Notes: generated by a model from the letters alone, not told the origin. 9,087 bases of DNA from Anaerolineales bacterium (GCA_028689195.1 JAQTWR010000090.1:1-9087), one strand, 5' to 3'; counted from the stretch's first letter, positions 1 to 8,183 are shown. Program-made: numbers and translations.

Positions 1-419
1 CGAACCGTTTGCTGCCGTGGAATCGTCCCTTTGTGGTCTGGCAGGTTGTTTCGCATAAATTCATGCGCCCGCTTGTGCCGTTGTTTATGATCGGCGCGTT
101 GATTGTCAATCTGCTGGCGCTGATTTTCCCGCAGCGGGGCGGCGCGTTTCCTCCGCTCTTTTTGACGCCGCCGTATAACTGGATTGCATTCCTTCTTCAG
201 TTCGCTTTTTACTTTCTTGCCGTCGGCGGCAGGACGCTGGAAAAACGAAATACGGGTTGGCTTCGCATTTTCTATCTACCCACTTTTTTGTTCAACAGCA
301 ATTGGGCTGCGCTGAAAGGTATGATTCGATTCTTTACGGGCAAGCAGACTACGCTGTGGGTAAAAACTTCAAAATATGATTCGACGGCAAAGTCGGATGA
401 AGAGGACGCGCCGCTATGA
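1..419 (+). CDS. Glycosyltransferase family 2, C-terminal part (5' truncated)
   Basis: This is the 3' end of a gene that starts before the window; the frame is open from base 3 and ends at TGA 417-419. The visible ~139 residues begin NRLLPWNRPF and continue WQVVSHKFMRPLVPL. In membrane-anchored processive family 2 glycosyltransferases a basic R-x-L-x-P stretch and an S-H-K-x-x-R-x-x-x-P motif lie just before the C-terminal membrane helices. Two hydrophobic segments follow (about PLFMIGALIVNLLALIFP and WIAFLLQFAFYFLAVGG), then a basic cytoplasmic tail. The catalytic GT-A domain (DXD, QXXRW) is outside the window, so the sugar donor and polymer cannot be named. It would act at the inner membrane face in surface-glycan assembly. 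Its stop overlaps the start of the next gene (ATGA), so the two are probably co-translated. The family call is good and the exact role is unknown. Confidence 0.72.
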   Translation, partial: NRLLPWNRPFVVWQVVSHKFMRPLVPLFMIGALIVNLLALIFPQRGGAFPPLFLTPPYNWIAFLLQFAFYFLAVGGRTLEKRNTGWLRIFYLPTFLFNSNWAALKGMIRFFTGKQTTLWVKTSKYDSTAKSDEEDAPL

Positions 420-991
420 AATTCCGGGAATTTCTTTACCTGCTCCGCTCCGATTTCCATCGTCACATGGGCAAGCCCAATCCGCTGAAAATATTGAGAT
501 ATTTTCTCGTAATTCCCGGCGTGAAATATTCGTTTTATATGCGCTTGTGCAGGTATCTGCGCGAAAAACCGCTAAAAGCGTTTGGGATGTTTTTCGCGGC
601 TCGCGTTCTATTATTCCATTACGCGATTAAGTTTGGCATTAGCATTCCCGATACCACGCAAATCGGCAGCGGATTTTATATCGGTCACTTCGGCGGTGTT
701 GTGGTCAACAGCAGTTCCGTCATCGGCAGGAATTGCAATATTTCTCATGGCGTGACGATAGGACAATTGAATCGCGGCGCGCGCGCCGGCTGCCCCGTGA
801 TTGGCGATAACGTCTTCATTGGACCTGGCGCAAAGATTTTGGGAAAGGTCAAGGTGGGCGACTACGCCGCCATCGGCGCAAATTGCGTTGTGGTTGACGA
901 CGTTCCGCCGCACTCTGTAGTTATTGGAGTCCCCGCAAAATTAATCTCAGGGGCTGGCTCCGAAGGATATATCAACAACACCGACTATTAA
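416..991 (+). CDS. Serine acetyltransferase-like hexapeptide-repeat O-acetyltransferase
   Basis: The 191-residue protein has an N-terminal helical part (about 1-70) and a left-handed beta-helix made of hexapeptide repeats (about 80-175). Typical repeats are IGRNCNISHGVTIG (103-116), IGDNVFIGPGAKILG (129-143) and VGDYAAIGANCVVVDDVPP (147-165), and the usual closing VIGVPAKLI (169-177) is present. It transfers acetyl from acetyl-CoA to a hydroxyl group. By eye, H91 in IGHFGG lines up with the catalytic His of CysE (LDHATG), but the Asp of the CysE Asp-His pair (VDIHP) is replaced in the matching stretch GISIP (74-78). The protein is also shorter than CysE (~270 residues) and lacks its long N-terminal domain. 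In this context an acceptor on an exopolysaccharide precursor is more likely than L-serine. The start is fixed by AGAGGA at 401-406, nine bases upstream, and by the 4-bp ATGA overlap with the glycosyltransferase. Confidence 0.82.
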   Translation: MKFREFLYLLRSDFHRHMGKPNPLKILRYFLVIPGVKYSFYMRLCRYLREKPLKAFGMFFAARVLLFHYAIKFGISIPDTTQIGSGFYIGHFGGVVVNSSSVIGRNCNISHGVTIGQLNRGARAGCPVIGDNVFIGPGAKILGKVKVGDYAAIGANCVVVDDVPPHSVVIGVPAKLISGAGSEGYINNTDY

Positions 992-1027
992 CGCGCCTTA
1001 TTTGATTGCCTATGAAAACTTTTTAAT

Positions 1028-1054
1028 GAGCGCGATATGAATGTCGCGGCGCTC
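1028..1054 (+). terminator. Possible weak hairpin between acetyltransferase and methyltransferase genes
   Basis: GAGCGC (1028-1033) and GCGCTC (1049-1054) are perfect inverted arms. The stem can be extended by GA/TC pairs across a three-base bulge. Only three T residues follow (1056-1058), so this is a poor intrinsic terminator at best. It could equally be leader structure for the FkbM gene, whose start lies 20 bases downstream. The rest of the 83-bp spacer (992-1074) shows nothing else that I recognise. Confidence 0.25.
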
Positions 1055-1074
1055 GTTTGATCGGCAGGTAAATC

Positions 1075-1953
1075 ATGAATCAGACAGGTTGTCTTACGCC
1101 CCAAAAAAACAGATTTATTCCCCGTTGGGTCAAGTCCTCTCCGTTTTGGAAATTCATGTCCAACCTAAAACTTGCTTTCAAGCGCATGTCGTTATCGTCG
1201 CCGTATTGGGATCGAAGCCGTATTCTGCAAACGTTCAAATATTTCATGGCGGTGGAAAGCGCCGACGCGCGCCGAAGCCTTTTGAACTCGTTCCGCTTCA
1301 AAGGCATTAACTTTGAACTGCGCCCGATGGAGTGGAGTTTGATGCAGGCGATTCTTTTGGATGAGGAATATGGCGGGCGGGTTGCGCGATTGTTTGAAGA
1401 AAAACCCCCATCTGTGATTATTGACGCGGGCGCAAACGTGGGAATGTTCTCAGTCTATGCGCTTTCCAAATGGAGCGCTGCGAAAGTCCTTGCCGTCGAA
1501 CCCGCTCCCGATACGTTCGACCTGCTGGAACGAAACCAGAAGAAAAACTCCGCATTCAAGTGGCGCGTGTTTCAATACGCTTTTTGGAAAGAGGATGGAA
1601 CGGTTTCGTTTGAGAATGGGGGATTGAGCATGGCTTCGCATATTTCCGCAGACGTAAAAGACGAGCAGATTCCGTCCATTCGGTTGGATCATTTTGTGGA
1701 AAAATATTTACAGGCAGACGAGGGAGTTTCGCTTTTGAAGATGGATATTGAAGGCGCCGAGGAGGCGGTCTTGAATGCGGCGCAGGGTATTCTGGCGCGG
1801 GTATACGCAATTGTGATCGAAATTCACTCTGCGATGTGCGATGAATCTGCGGTTAGGGAACTTCTCGAGCGCGAATTCGATTTCGTGTACGACCTTTCCG
1901 CGTCCAGCACGCCGTATCCGGTTTTGCTGGCATGTCGAGAGGCGGCGCGTTAA
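1075..1953 (+). CDS. FkbM-family SAM-dependent methyltransferase
   Basis: The 292-residue protein belongs to the FkbM (Methyltransf_21) family of class I methyltransferases. Motif I, VIIDAGANVGMFS (114-126), is the glycine-rich S-adenosylmethionine loop. The acidic residue ending the next strand is E142 in VLAVEPAPDTFDLLERN. The family signature LLKMDIEGAEEAVL is at 220-233 and is followed by the strand AIVIEIH (245-251). The first ~110 residues are a variable helical region. Members of this family O-methylate sugars in surface glycans or polyketide and other secondary products. Here the upstream glycosyltransferase and acetyltransferase point to a methylated polysaccharide, but the acceptor cannot be read from the sequence. 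Start ATG 1075 has an AGG (1066-1068) six bases upstream; a second in-frame ATG at 1156 would remove 27 residues without touching a domain. The stop codon shares TTAA (1950-1953) with the opposing alpha-galactosidase gene. Confidence 0.85.
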   Translation: MNQTGCLTPQKNRFIPRWVKSSPFWKFMSNLKLAFKRMSLSSPYWDRSRILQTFKYFMAVESADARRSLLNSFRFKGINFELRPMEWSLMQAILLDEEYGGRVARLFEEKPPSVIIDAGANVGMFSVYALSKWSAAKVLAVEPAPDTFDLLERNQKKNSAFKWRVFQYAFWKEDGTVSFENGGLSMASHISADVKDEQIPSIRLDHFVEKYLQADEGVSLLKMDIEGAEEAVLNAAQGILARVYAIVIEIHSAMCDESAVRELLEREFDFVYDLSASSTPYPVLLACREAAR

Positions 1954-3515
1954 TCGTTCATGTGATCCCTTCTTTTTGTCAGCGCGGCGTCGTCCATCCT
2001 CTTGAAAATTTTCAGCACAAGGGGCTGGTTTCCGAGCCAGCTCAAAATTTCAGCCCATAGCGCCAGTAAACCTTGCGGCGGAGTCGGCAGCGCAATCGCG
2101 GACGTGAAATCGGCAACGCGGTCGTCAATTTTGAATGTGTATCGCCCCGTCCGCTCGACTTGCGGAGTGAGATTCAAAAACGCGCGCGCTTCTTCGCGTT
2201 CTTCGGCGGTCATCCATTGCGGCAGGTCGGAGGTCGCCTTGAAGTTGCAAATCAACGCGAGGTCTTGCAAGAGTCTTTTTTGTTCGGGCGCGAGCGAATT
2301 TTTTTTCGACTCAAAATAAACCACATCGGGGTCTATGTGCAATAAAGGACTCAGCCACAATCTGTTCAACGACGTGCGAATCGCGTTCCTTGTTGCGGGA
2401 ATGGTCGGGTTGTAGAATAGCACCGCGTCGCGGTGTTTTTCCCATTTATGCGAAACATCGGGACCAATGCGAATCGCGTCGCATAAACCCAGCGCGGGCA
2501 AAATCGGCGAACCGCAGGTTAAGAAAAACGCGTCGAGTCCCATCGCTTCGCGCATCACGCGCAGCGACTCGCGGTAGGCGGTTTCGCGCGGCATATCTTT
2601 ATAGCGTTTGCCTTGCAGCGCGCCCGCGTATAAAAAATCCAATTTGAGGTAATCGAAACCCCAGGCGCGGACTTGTTTCATCAGCGCGGCCAGCCATGCG
2701 GTTACCTCGGGGCGCGTGGCGTCGAGGGCGAATAAATGTTCGCCCCAGTTGAATCCCGCCGAGACCAGCCCCTTTTCGTCGCGCAGAAACCACTCGGCAT
2801 GTTCGCGGAATAGCCGCGAAGATTTCGTCGCGATTAGGGGCGCGAGCCATAGTCCCGCGCTTCTTCCCGTTGATTTTATTTTTTCAGCCAGCGCCGCCAT
2901 GCCTGCCGAAAATTTTTCGTTCGCCTCCCAATCGCCGATATTTTTTTGCCAGCCGTCGTCCACCTGCAAAACGTCAAAAGGCAGGTCGCCCAGCGCGTCG
3001 AAAGTTTCGCGCAGAATTTCTTCGTCAATCATGGTGTAGAGGCTGTACCACGAACACCACACGCGCGGCGCGCCGTTCTTCTTTATGTTCTGGAATCGGA
3101 TTTTCAGCGCGTCGGTATATTCTTTGAAAACGATATTTTCCTCGCCGTAGGATATGAACCATTCCCCGTTGTCCGCGTCGCTCTGACCTTGAAGTTGATT
3201 CTCGAGCAGCGATACGTGCGTGTCCACCGTTAACGCGCCCAGCAGCAGAATATTCCCATCTGCAAATTGAACCGCTCCTACCCATGATCCGTTGGGATGC
3301 GATTTATGCGCGTGCTCCGCGTTGATTTGCAGCGGATGAAAAATAGCGGGCTTTTGCACGGGCAGCGGCGCGAGATCCGTCCACGCCGCCAGCGACCACG
3401 ATTGCCAGCCATGACGATAATATTGAATCGGCGCAAACGGCAGGTCAACTTGTATTTCGTTGGCGCGGACAATTTTCGACTTTTCTTTGAGTTCGGCGAA
3501 TGGGATCTGCTTCAT
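1950..3515 (-). CDS. Alpha-galactosidase, glycoside hydrolase family 36 (short type)
   Basis: The 521-residue protein would hydrolyse terminal alpha-galactosides (melibiose or raffinose-type sugars, galactosylated glycans) with retention of configuration. After a shortened beta-rich N-terminal domain (about 1-145, containing HGWQSWS at 35-41), the TIM barrel begins at VWCSWYSLY (152-160). Barrel landmarks are DVLQVDDGWQ (181-190), GLWLAPL (221-227) and FDYLKLDFLYAGAL (287-300), whose D293 is the expected nucleophile. RIGPDVSHKW (349-358) carries the expected acid/base D353. The 60-residue spacing equals that of the two catalytic aspartates of Thermotoga maritima GalA as I remember them, and the length is close to that enzyme, not to the ~700-residue GH36 type. 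No signal peptide is visible, so it is probably cytoplasmic. It starts directly at the stop of the membrane-protein gene (TAAATG), and GAGAGA in that gene's last codons may serve as its ribosome site. The last ~40 residues form an extra helical tail. Substrate is inferred. Confidence 0.88.
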   Translation of the reverse strand: MKQIPFAELKEKSKIVRANEIQVDLPFAPIQYYRHGWQSWSLAAWTDLAPLPVQKPAIFHPLQINAEHAHKSHPNGSWVGAVQFADGNILLLGALTVDTHVSLLENQLQGQSDADNGEWFISYGEENIVFKEYTDALKIRFQNIKKNGAPRVWCSWYSLYTMIDEEILRETFDALGDLPFDVLQVDDGWQKNIGDWEANEKFSAGMAALAEKIKSTGRSAGLWLAPLIATKSSRLFREHAEWFLRDEKGLVSAGFNWGEHLFALDATRPEVTAWLAALMKQVRAWGFDYLKLDFLYAGALQGKRYKDMPRETAYRESLRVMREAMGLDAFFLTCGSPILPALGLCDAIRIGPDVSHKWEKHRDAVLFYNPTIPATRNAIRTSLNRLWLSPLLHIDPDVVYFESKKNSLAPEQKRLLQDLALICNFKATSDLPQWMTAEEREEARAFLNLTPQVERTGRYTFKIDDRVADFTSAIALPTPPQGLLALWAEILSWLGNQPLVLKIFKRMDDAALTKRRDHMND

Positions 3516-3887
3516 TTATCTCTCTATCATTCTTAACGCCATTGGACTGAAATAAGGGATGAGCCAGATGAACCAAACCGCAACGCTGAATTTGTGAAAA
3601 TTTTTAATCATCGCCTCGTCTTTTTTGATCAACACGATGGTCGCCCAAATTGCGTGAACGAACATCAAAACGATGGCGAGTACGCCCGATAGACCGTGAA
3701 TATCATAAGTCATTCCGCCAGCCATATCAAACATAAGCCCTGTGCCCCATGTATCGCATACGAGTCCAAGCCAAAAGAAAACGGTATGCCACACTTTGAG
3801 ACTTCCTGAGATTCGCTCGCTCCACACCCCGATGGAGTAAAAGATCAACGCCAAATTGATTACGATGAAAGGAACGCTAAGCGCCAT
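3516..3887 (-). CDS. Four-helix membrane protein, TIGR03987/HsmA-like
   Basis: This 123-residue protein is almost entirely membrane-embedded, with helices at about 3-22, 33-53, 64-87 and 98-118. The pattern YSIGVWSER (17-25), KVWHTVFFWLGLVCDTWGTG (31-50), IHGLSGVLAIVLMFVHAIWA (63-82) and FHKFSVAVWFIWLIP (97-111) matches my recollection of the uncharacterised TIGR03987 family, also labelled HsmA; I cannot confirm this by search. Four histidines lie in or at the ends of helices 2-4 (H34, H64, H78, H98), which would suit haem or metal binding. That is inference, not a known activity. Translation begins at ATG 3887-3885 behind a strong AGGAGA (3901-3896). The gene is 25 bases downstream of purA and abuts the alpha-galactosidase, so all three are probably one transcript. 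I do not know its function. Confidence 0.75.
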   Translation of the reverse strand: MALSVPFIVINLALIFYSIGVWSERISGSLKVWHTVFFWLGLVCDTWGTGLMFDMAGGMTYDIHGLSGVLAIVLMFVHAIWATIVLIKKDEAMIKNFHKFSVAVWFIWLIPYFSPMALRMIER

Positions 3888-3912
3888 GCGATATTTCTCC
3901 TGAAATAAATTT

Positions 3913-5202
<1,290 letters not shown>

Positions 5203-5231
5203 CTAATTATCCGTTCTCTGCTCTATCAAGC

Positions 5232-5239
5232 ATTATAAT
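5232..5239. promoter_or_regulatory. Palindromic -10 box shared by purA and guaB
   Basis: The 95-bp region between the two start codons contains ATTATAAT, a perfect palindrome. It reads TATAAT on the plus strand (5234-5239) and TATAAT on the minus strand (5237-5232). Transcription from it would give a leader of roughly 28 bases for guaB and 47 for purA. No convincing -35 box sits at 16-18 bases on either side (CCGTTC for guaB, TTCCAA for purA), so activity is inferred from the -10 alone. A second short palindrome, CAAATTTG (5250-5257), lies on the guaB side and could be an operator, but nothing supports a specific regulator. No riboswitch fold is evident. Confidence 0.5.
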
Positions 5240-5262
5240 TCGAGCGGTTCAAATTTGGAAAA

Positions 5263-5268
5263 GAGGAG
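5263..5268 (+). promoter_or_regulatory. Ribosome binding site fixing the guaB start
   Basis: GAGGAG is five bases before ATG 5274. It decides against the longer in-frame TTG start at 5193, which has no such site and would place the coding region across the promoter palindrome. Confidence 0.85.
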
Positions 5269-5273
5269 TTCCC

Positions 5274-6710
5274 ATGAAGATTTTGCAAGATACGGCTTTG
5301 ACGTATGACGACGTTTTGCTCGTGCCGCAATATTCGGCGGTGGATTCGCGGCGCAAACTTTCGACGCAAACCCGTCTTACGAATCAAATTATGTTACAAA
5401 TCCCGATTGTCTCCGCGAATATGGACGTGGTCACTGAAAGTGAAATGGCAATCGCAATGGCGCGCGAAGGCGGAATTGGCATCATCCATCGTTTCCTTTC
5501 CATTCCCGAACAGGCGCGGCAGATCGAGCGTGTGAAGAAGGCTGAGTCTTTCATTGTGGATAAACCGATCACAATGAACATCGCGCACACCGTCGGCGAC
5601 TTGAAGAAAATGGTGGAAGAAACCGACACGGGCGGCATCCTCATCTTGAACGGCGACGAAAAACTCGCGGGCATTGTCACTACGCGCGATCTCCTGTTTG
5701 AAGACGACGGCAAGCCCGTTGCGGAAATTATGCAAAAGAAAGTCGTAACGGGCGCGCCCGATATTTCTTTGAAAGCCGCCGAGAAAATACTGCACGAGAA
5801 CCGCATCGAAAAACTTCCTTTGATAAACGAGAGCGGTCACGTCGTCGGCTTGGTGACGTTGAAGGATATTATGAAGATCACGCAATATCCAAAAGCGACC
5901 AAAGACTCGCGCGGGCGTTTGATGGTCGGCGCGGCGGTGGGCGTGCGCGATAAGGAAATGCGCCGCGTCGAAGTTTCCCTCGAAGCGGGCGCGGACTGCA
6001 TCGTGGTGGACATCGCGCACGGCGATTCGAATCTTGAAATTGATATGATCAAAAATATCCGCAGGCGTTTTCCGCAGGCGCAGATTATCGGCGGGAATGT
6101 GGCGACCGCCGACGGCGCAAAACGTTTGGTTGACGCAGGCGCAGACGCGGTAAAGGTCGGCGTAGGACCCGGCTCGATCTGCATCACGCGGGTTGTCGCG
6201 GGTTCGGGCGTTCCGCAACTCACGGCGTTGATTGAATGCGCCGAAGCCGCGCGCGCCGCGAATATTCCCATCATCGCGGATGGGGGAATCCGCCAGCCGG
6301 GCGATCTTGCAAAAGCAATCGCCGCCGGCGCGCAAACCGGCATGATAGGAAGCCTGCTCGCCGGCACGGATGAAAGTCCCGGCTTGGTGATGACGCGCAA
6401 GGGACATCGTTACAAAGCTTCGCGCGGCATGGCTTCGCGCGAAGCGACGATTGACCGCAATAAACGCGAAGGCAATGACTTGACTCAAGAAGAGGTCGAA
6501 GATTACGTCGCCGAAGGAGTCGAAGCCGCCGTCCCATATCGCGGACGCGCGCGCGAGGTGTTGAATCAACTCGTGGGCGGGCTTCAATCGGGCATGAGCT
6601 ACAGCGGCGCGGATTCAATTGAAGAGTTTCAAAAGAAGGCGGTCTTTGTCCGTATGACAGGCGCGGGGTTGAGAGAATCTGGCGCGCATGATGTGGAAGT
6701 GCTGGGATAG
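5274..6710 (+). CDS. guaB: Inosine-5'-monophosphate dehydrogenase
   Basis: The 478-residue enzyme oxidises IMP to XMP with NAD+, the committed and usually rate-limiting step to GMP. It opens with [14 protein letters not shown] (8-21), the usual N-terminus. A CBS-domain pair (about 95-203) interrupts the TIM barrel and is where purine nucleotides regulate many family members. [15 protein letters not shown] (296-310) holds the catalytic C303, and ADGGIR (335-340) the IMP-binding aspartate. The mobile flap and C-terminus (YKASRGMAS through [33 protein letters not shown]) match the family. Two flap positions differ from textbook enzymes: S383 where YRGM has Tyr, and DRN (394-396) where the catalytic Arg is normally followed by Tyr. 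These look like lineage variants, since the overall sequence is intact. GMP reductase is excluded by the CBS pair and the flap. The gene is divergent from purA and 73 bases upstream of the aminotransferase gene. Confidence 0.97.
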   Translation: MKILQDTALTYDDVLLVPQYSAVDSRRKLSTQTRLTNQIMLQIPIVSANMDVVTESEMAIAMAREGGIGIIHRFLSIPEQARQIERVKKAESFIVDKPITMNIAHTVGDLKKMVEETDTGGILILNGDEKLAGIVTTRDLLFEDDGKPVAEIMQKKVVTGAPDISLKAAEKILHENRIEKLPLINESGHVVGLVTLKDIMKITQYPKATKDSRGRLMVGAAVGVRDKEMRRVEVSLEAGADCIVVDIAHGDSNLEIDMIKNIRRRFPQAQIIGGNVATADGAKRLVDAGADAVKVGVGPGSICITRVVAGSGVPQLTALIECAEAARAANIPIIADGGIRQPGDLAKAIAAGAQTGMIGSLLAGTDESPGLVMTRKGHRYKASRGMASREATIDRNKREGNDLTQEEVEDYVAEGVEAAVPYRGRAREVLNQLVGGLQSGMSYSGADSIEEFQKKAVFVRMTGAGLRESGAHDVEVLG

Positions 6711-6711
6711 A

Positions 6712-6761
6712 AAGTTTGCAAGTTTAAAAGTTTGAAGGTCTGAACATTCCAACTTTTAAAC
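6712..6761 (+). repeat. Tandem 8-mer repeat with 11-bp perfect stem
   Basis: One base after the guaB stop, the spacer reads AAGTTTGC, AAGTTTAA, AAGTTTGA and a degenerate AGGTCTGA: four 8-base units (6712-6743). The copy GTTTAAAAGTT (6722-6732) is exactly complementary to AACTTTTAAAC (6751-6761), giving an 11-bp stem with an 18-base loop. No T tract follows, so it does not look like a standard intrinsic terminator. It covers most of the 73-bp guaB-aminotransferase spacer; the rest is the aminotransferase ribosome site. Confidence 0.7.
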
Positions 6762-6783
6762 CCGCCAACATAAGGAAATTATT

Positions 6784-8118
6784 ATGACTGATCAAACAAA
6801 AACATGGATCGAAAAAGATAAAAAACAACTGCACCCGACTTATCATCCCAAAAGCCACGCCAACCCGCTTGTCATTGAACGCGGCGAAGGCGTGTGGCTG
6901 TACACCACCGACGGACAAAAAATTCTCGATGGCATGGCGGGGCTGTGGAACGTCAACGCGGGCTACGGGCGCGAGGAACTCGCCAAAGCCGCGTATGACC
7001 AAATGAAGGTCATGTCGTTCACGTCCAATTTTTCGGGCATGACGAATCTACCGTCCATCCAACTTGCCGATAAACTCGCGGGCTTTGCTTACGAAGGATT
7101 GAACACCACCTTCTTTACGTCCGGCGGATCGGAGGCGAATGACTCTGCGTTCAAGACCGCGCGATATTACTGGAAGCGCAAAGGCAAGCCCGGTAAATAT
7201 AAAGTCATCGCGCGGAAAGGCGCGTATCATGGAATCACTCTCGCGGCGACTTTTGCCACCGGACTTGAAAAATATCACGCGATGTTCGGTCCCGCGATGG
7301 ACGGGTTTGTTCACATCCCCGCGCCGAATCCGTATCGCTATGATGGTCAACTCAAAGACGGAGAAACAATCGGTCAAGCCGCCGCGCGCGAACTCGAAGA
7401 AGCGATTTTGCGCGAAGGCGCGGATACGGTCGCGGCTTTTATCGCCGAGCCGGTGATGGGCGTCGGCGGCGTGATTGTTCCGCCCGCCGATTATTTCCCA
7501 CTCGTCCGCGCAATTTGCGATAAGCATGAAATTCTCTTCATCGCGGATGAAGTCATCACGGGTTTTGGTCGCACGGGCGAGTGGTTCGCGCTCAAACATT
7601 GGAACGTCAAGCCCGATATTCTCTGCTTTGCAAAAGCCGTCACCAGCGGATATGCCCAACTCGGCGGAATGCAAATCTCCGACGAAATCCGCGAGACAAT
7701 GGAATCCGCTGCGGATAACGAAGCCTACATGCACGGCTACACTTATTCGGGTCATGCCATGGCGTGCGCGGTTGGACTTAAAAATTTGGAAATCATGGAG
7801 CGCGAAAATTATCCCGCGCGCGCAAAGGAACTTGGCAAGCGCTTGCTCGATGGATTGAAAACCCTCGCAGAGTTTCCCTTCGTCGGTGATGTGCGCGGAT
7901 TGGGTCTGGTCTGCGGCGTGGAAATTGTCTCGAACAAAGAATCAAAAACGCCCGATGTTGCTCTCGCCGCGAAAATTTTCAAAGCCGCTGAAAAGCACGG
8001 GCTTCGCTCGCGTCCGCTTGGCGCTACGCTCGCCTTCTCGCCGCCGCTTTCCATCACCGAAGACGAAGTGGACGAAATCGTCAAGCGTCTCGGCGCGGCG
8101 ATGGATGGAATTGGGTAA
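6784..8118 (+). CDS. Class III omega-aminotransferase (PLP-dependent)
   Basis: The 444-residue enzyme belongs to fold-type I, class III aminotransferases. These usually move an amino group from an omega-amine or omega-amino acid (putrescine, beta-alanine, taurine and similar) to pyruvate or another oxo acid. GLWNVNAGYG (53-62) is the N-terminal substrate-side motif. FTSGGSEANDSAFK (111-124) binds the PLP phosphate, and AYHG (147-150) stacks on the cofactor ring. E222 is in FIAEPVMG, LFIADEVITGFGRTGEW (251-267) carries D255 for the pyridine nitrogen, and CFAKAVTSGY (281-290) carries the Schiff-base lysine K284. Length is typical and the protein looks complete. ATG 6784 follows AAGGA (6772-6776) at seven bases. 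Its neighbours (guaB, moeA) give no clue to the substrate. The stop codon TAA (8116-8118) falls inside the downstream 7-mer repeat, so the last codon and stop come from, or have merged with, that element. Confidence 0.92.
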   Translation: MTDQTKTWIEKDKKQLHPTYHPKSHANPLVIERGEGVWLYTTDGQKILDGMAGLWNVNAGYGREELAKAAYDQMKVMSFTSNFSGMTNLPSIQLADKLAGFAYEGLNTTFFTSGGSEANDSAFKTARYYWKRKGKPGKYKVIARKGAYHGITLAATFATGLEKYHAMFGPAMDGFVHIPAPNPYRYDGQLKDGETIGQAAARELEEAILREGADTVAAFIAEPVMGVGGVIVPPADYFPLVRAICDKHEILFIADEVITGFGRTGEWFALKHWNVKPDILCFAKAVTSGYAQLGGMQISDEIRETMESAADNEAYMHGYTYSGHAMACAVGLKNLEIMERENYPARAKELGKRLLDGLKTLAEFPFVGDVRGLGLVCGVEIVSNKESKTPDVALAAKIFKAAEKHGLRSRPLGATLAFSPPLSITEDEVDEIVKRLGAAMDGIG

Positions 8119-8164
8119 ATGGTAATTGGTAAATAGTAATTACCATTTACTATTTACCAATTAC
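8114..8164 (+). repeat. Tandem 7-mer repeat folding into an 18-bp perfect hairpin
   Basis: The sequence can be read as consecutive 7-base units: GGTAAAT, GGTAATT, GGTAAAT, AGTAATT (8114-8141), then the inverted units ACCATTT, ACTATTT, ACCAATT (8142-8162). GTAATTGGTAAATAGTAA (8122-8139) pairs perfectly with 8147-8164, leaving a 7-base loop (8140-8146). An alternative 11-bp stem, GTAAATGGTAA (8115-8125) with TTACCATTTAC (8140-8150), is mutually exclusive with the first. A run of eight T (8175-8182) lies ten bases past the stem, too far for a classic intrinsic terminator. The element fills most of the spacer before moeA and includes the aminotransferase stop codon. Confidence 0.85.
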
Positions 8165-8183
8165 TGGCATAAGGTTTTTTTTG

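Noticed and set aside
9..11. TTG as a start codon for the first gene
   Set aside because: The frame is open upstream to the window edge, and the visible protein is only the C-terminal part of a glycosyltransferase, so this is an internal leucine.
5394..6587. Long open frame of 397 codons on the minus strand inside guaB
   Set aside because: It is antisense to an unambiguous IMP dehydrogenase, shows no domain, and is explained by GC-biased codon positions.
7048..7755. Open frame of 235 codons on the minus strand inside the aminotransferase gene
   Set aside because: It is a shadow of the real gene, with no ribosome site and no family resemblance.
8114..8164. CRISPR-like array
   Set aside because: The units are 7 bases with no spacers and invert midway, and no cas gene is present.
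8175..8182. Run of eight T as the tail of an intrinsic terminator with the 18-bp hairpin
   Set aside because: It starts ten bases after the stem and sits between the AAGG ribosome site and the moeA ATG, so it is better read as spacer.
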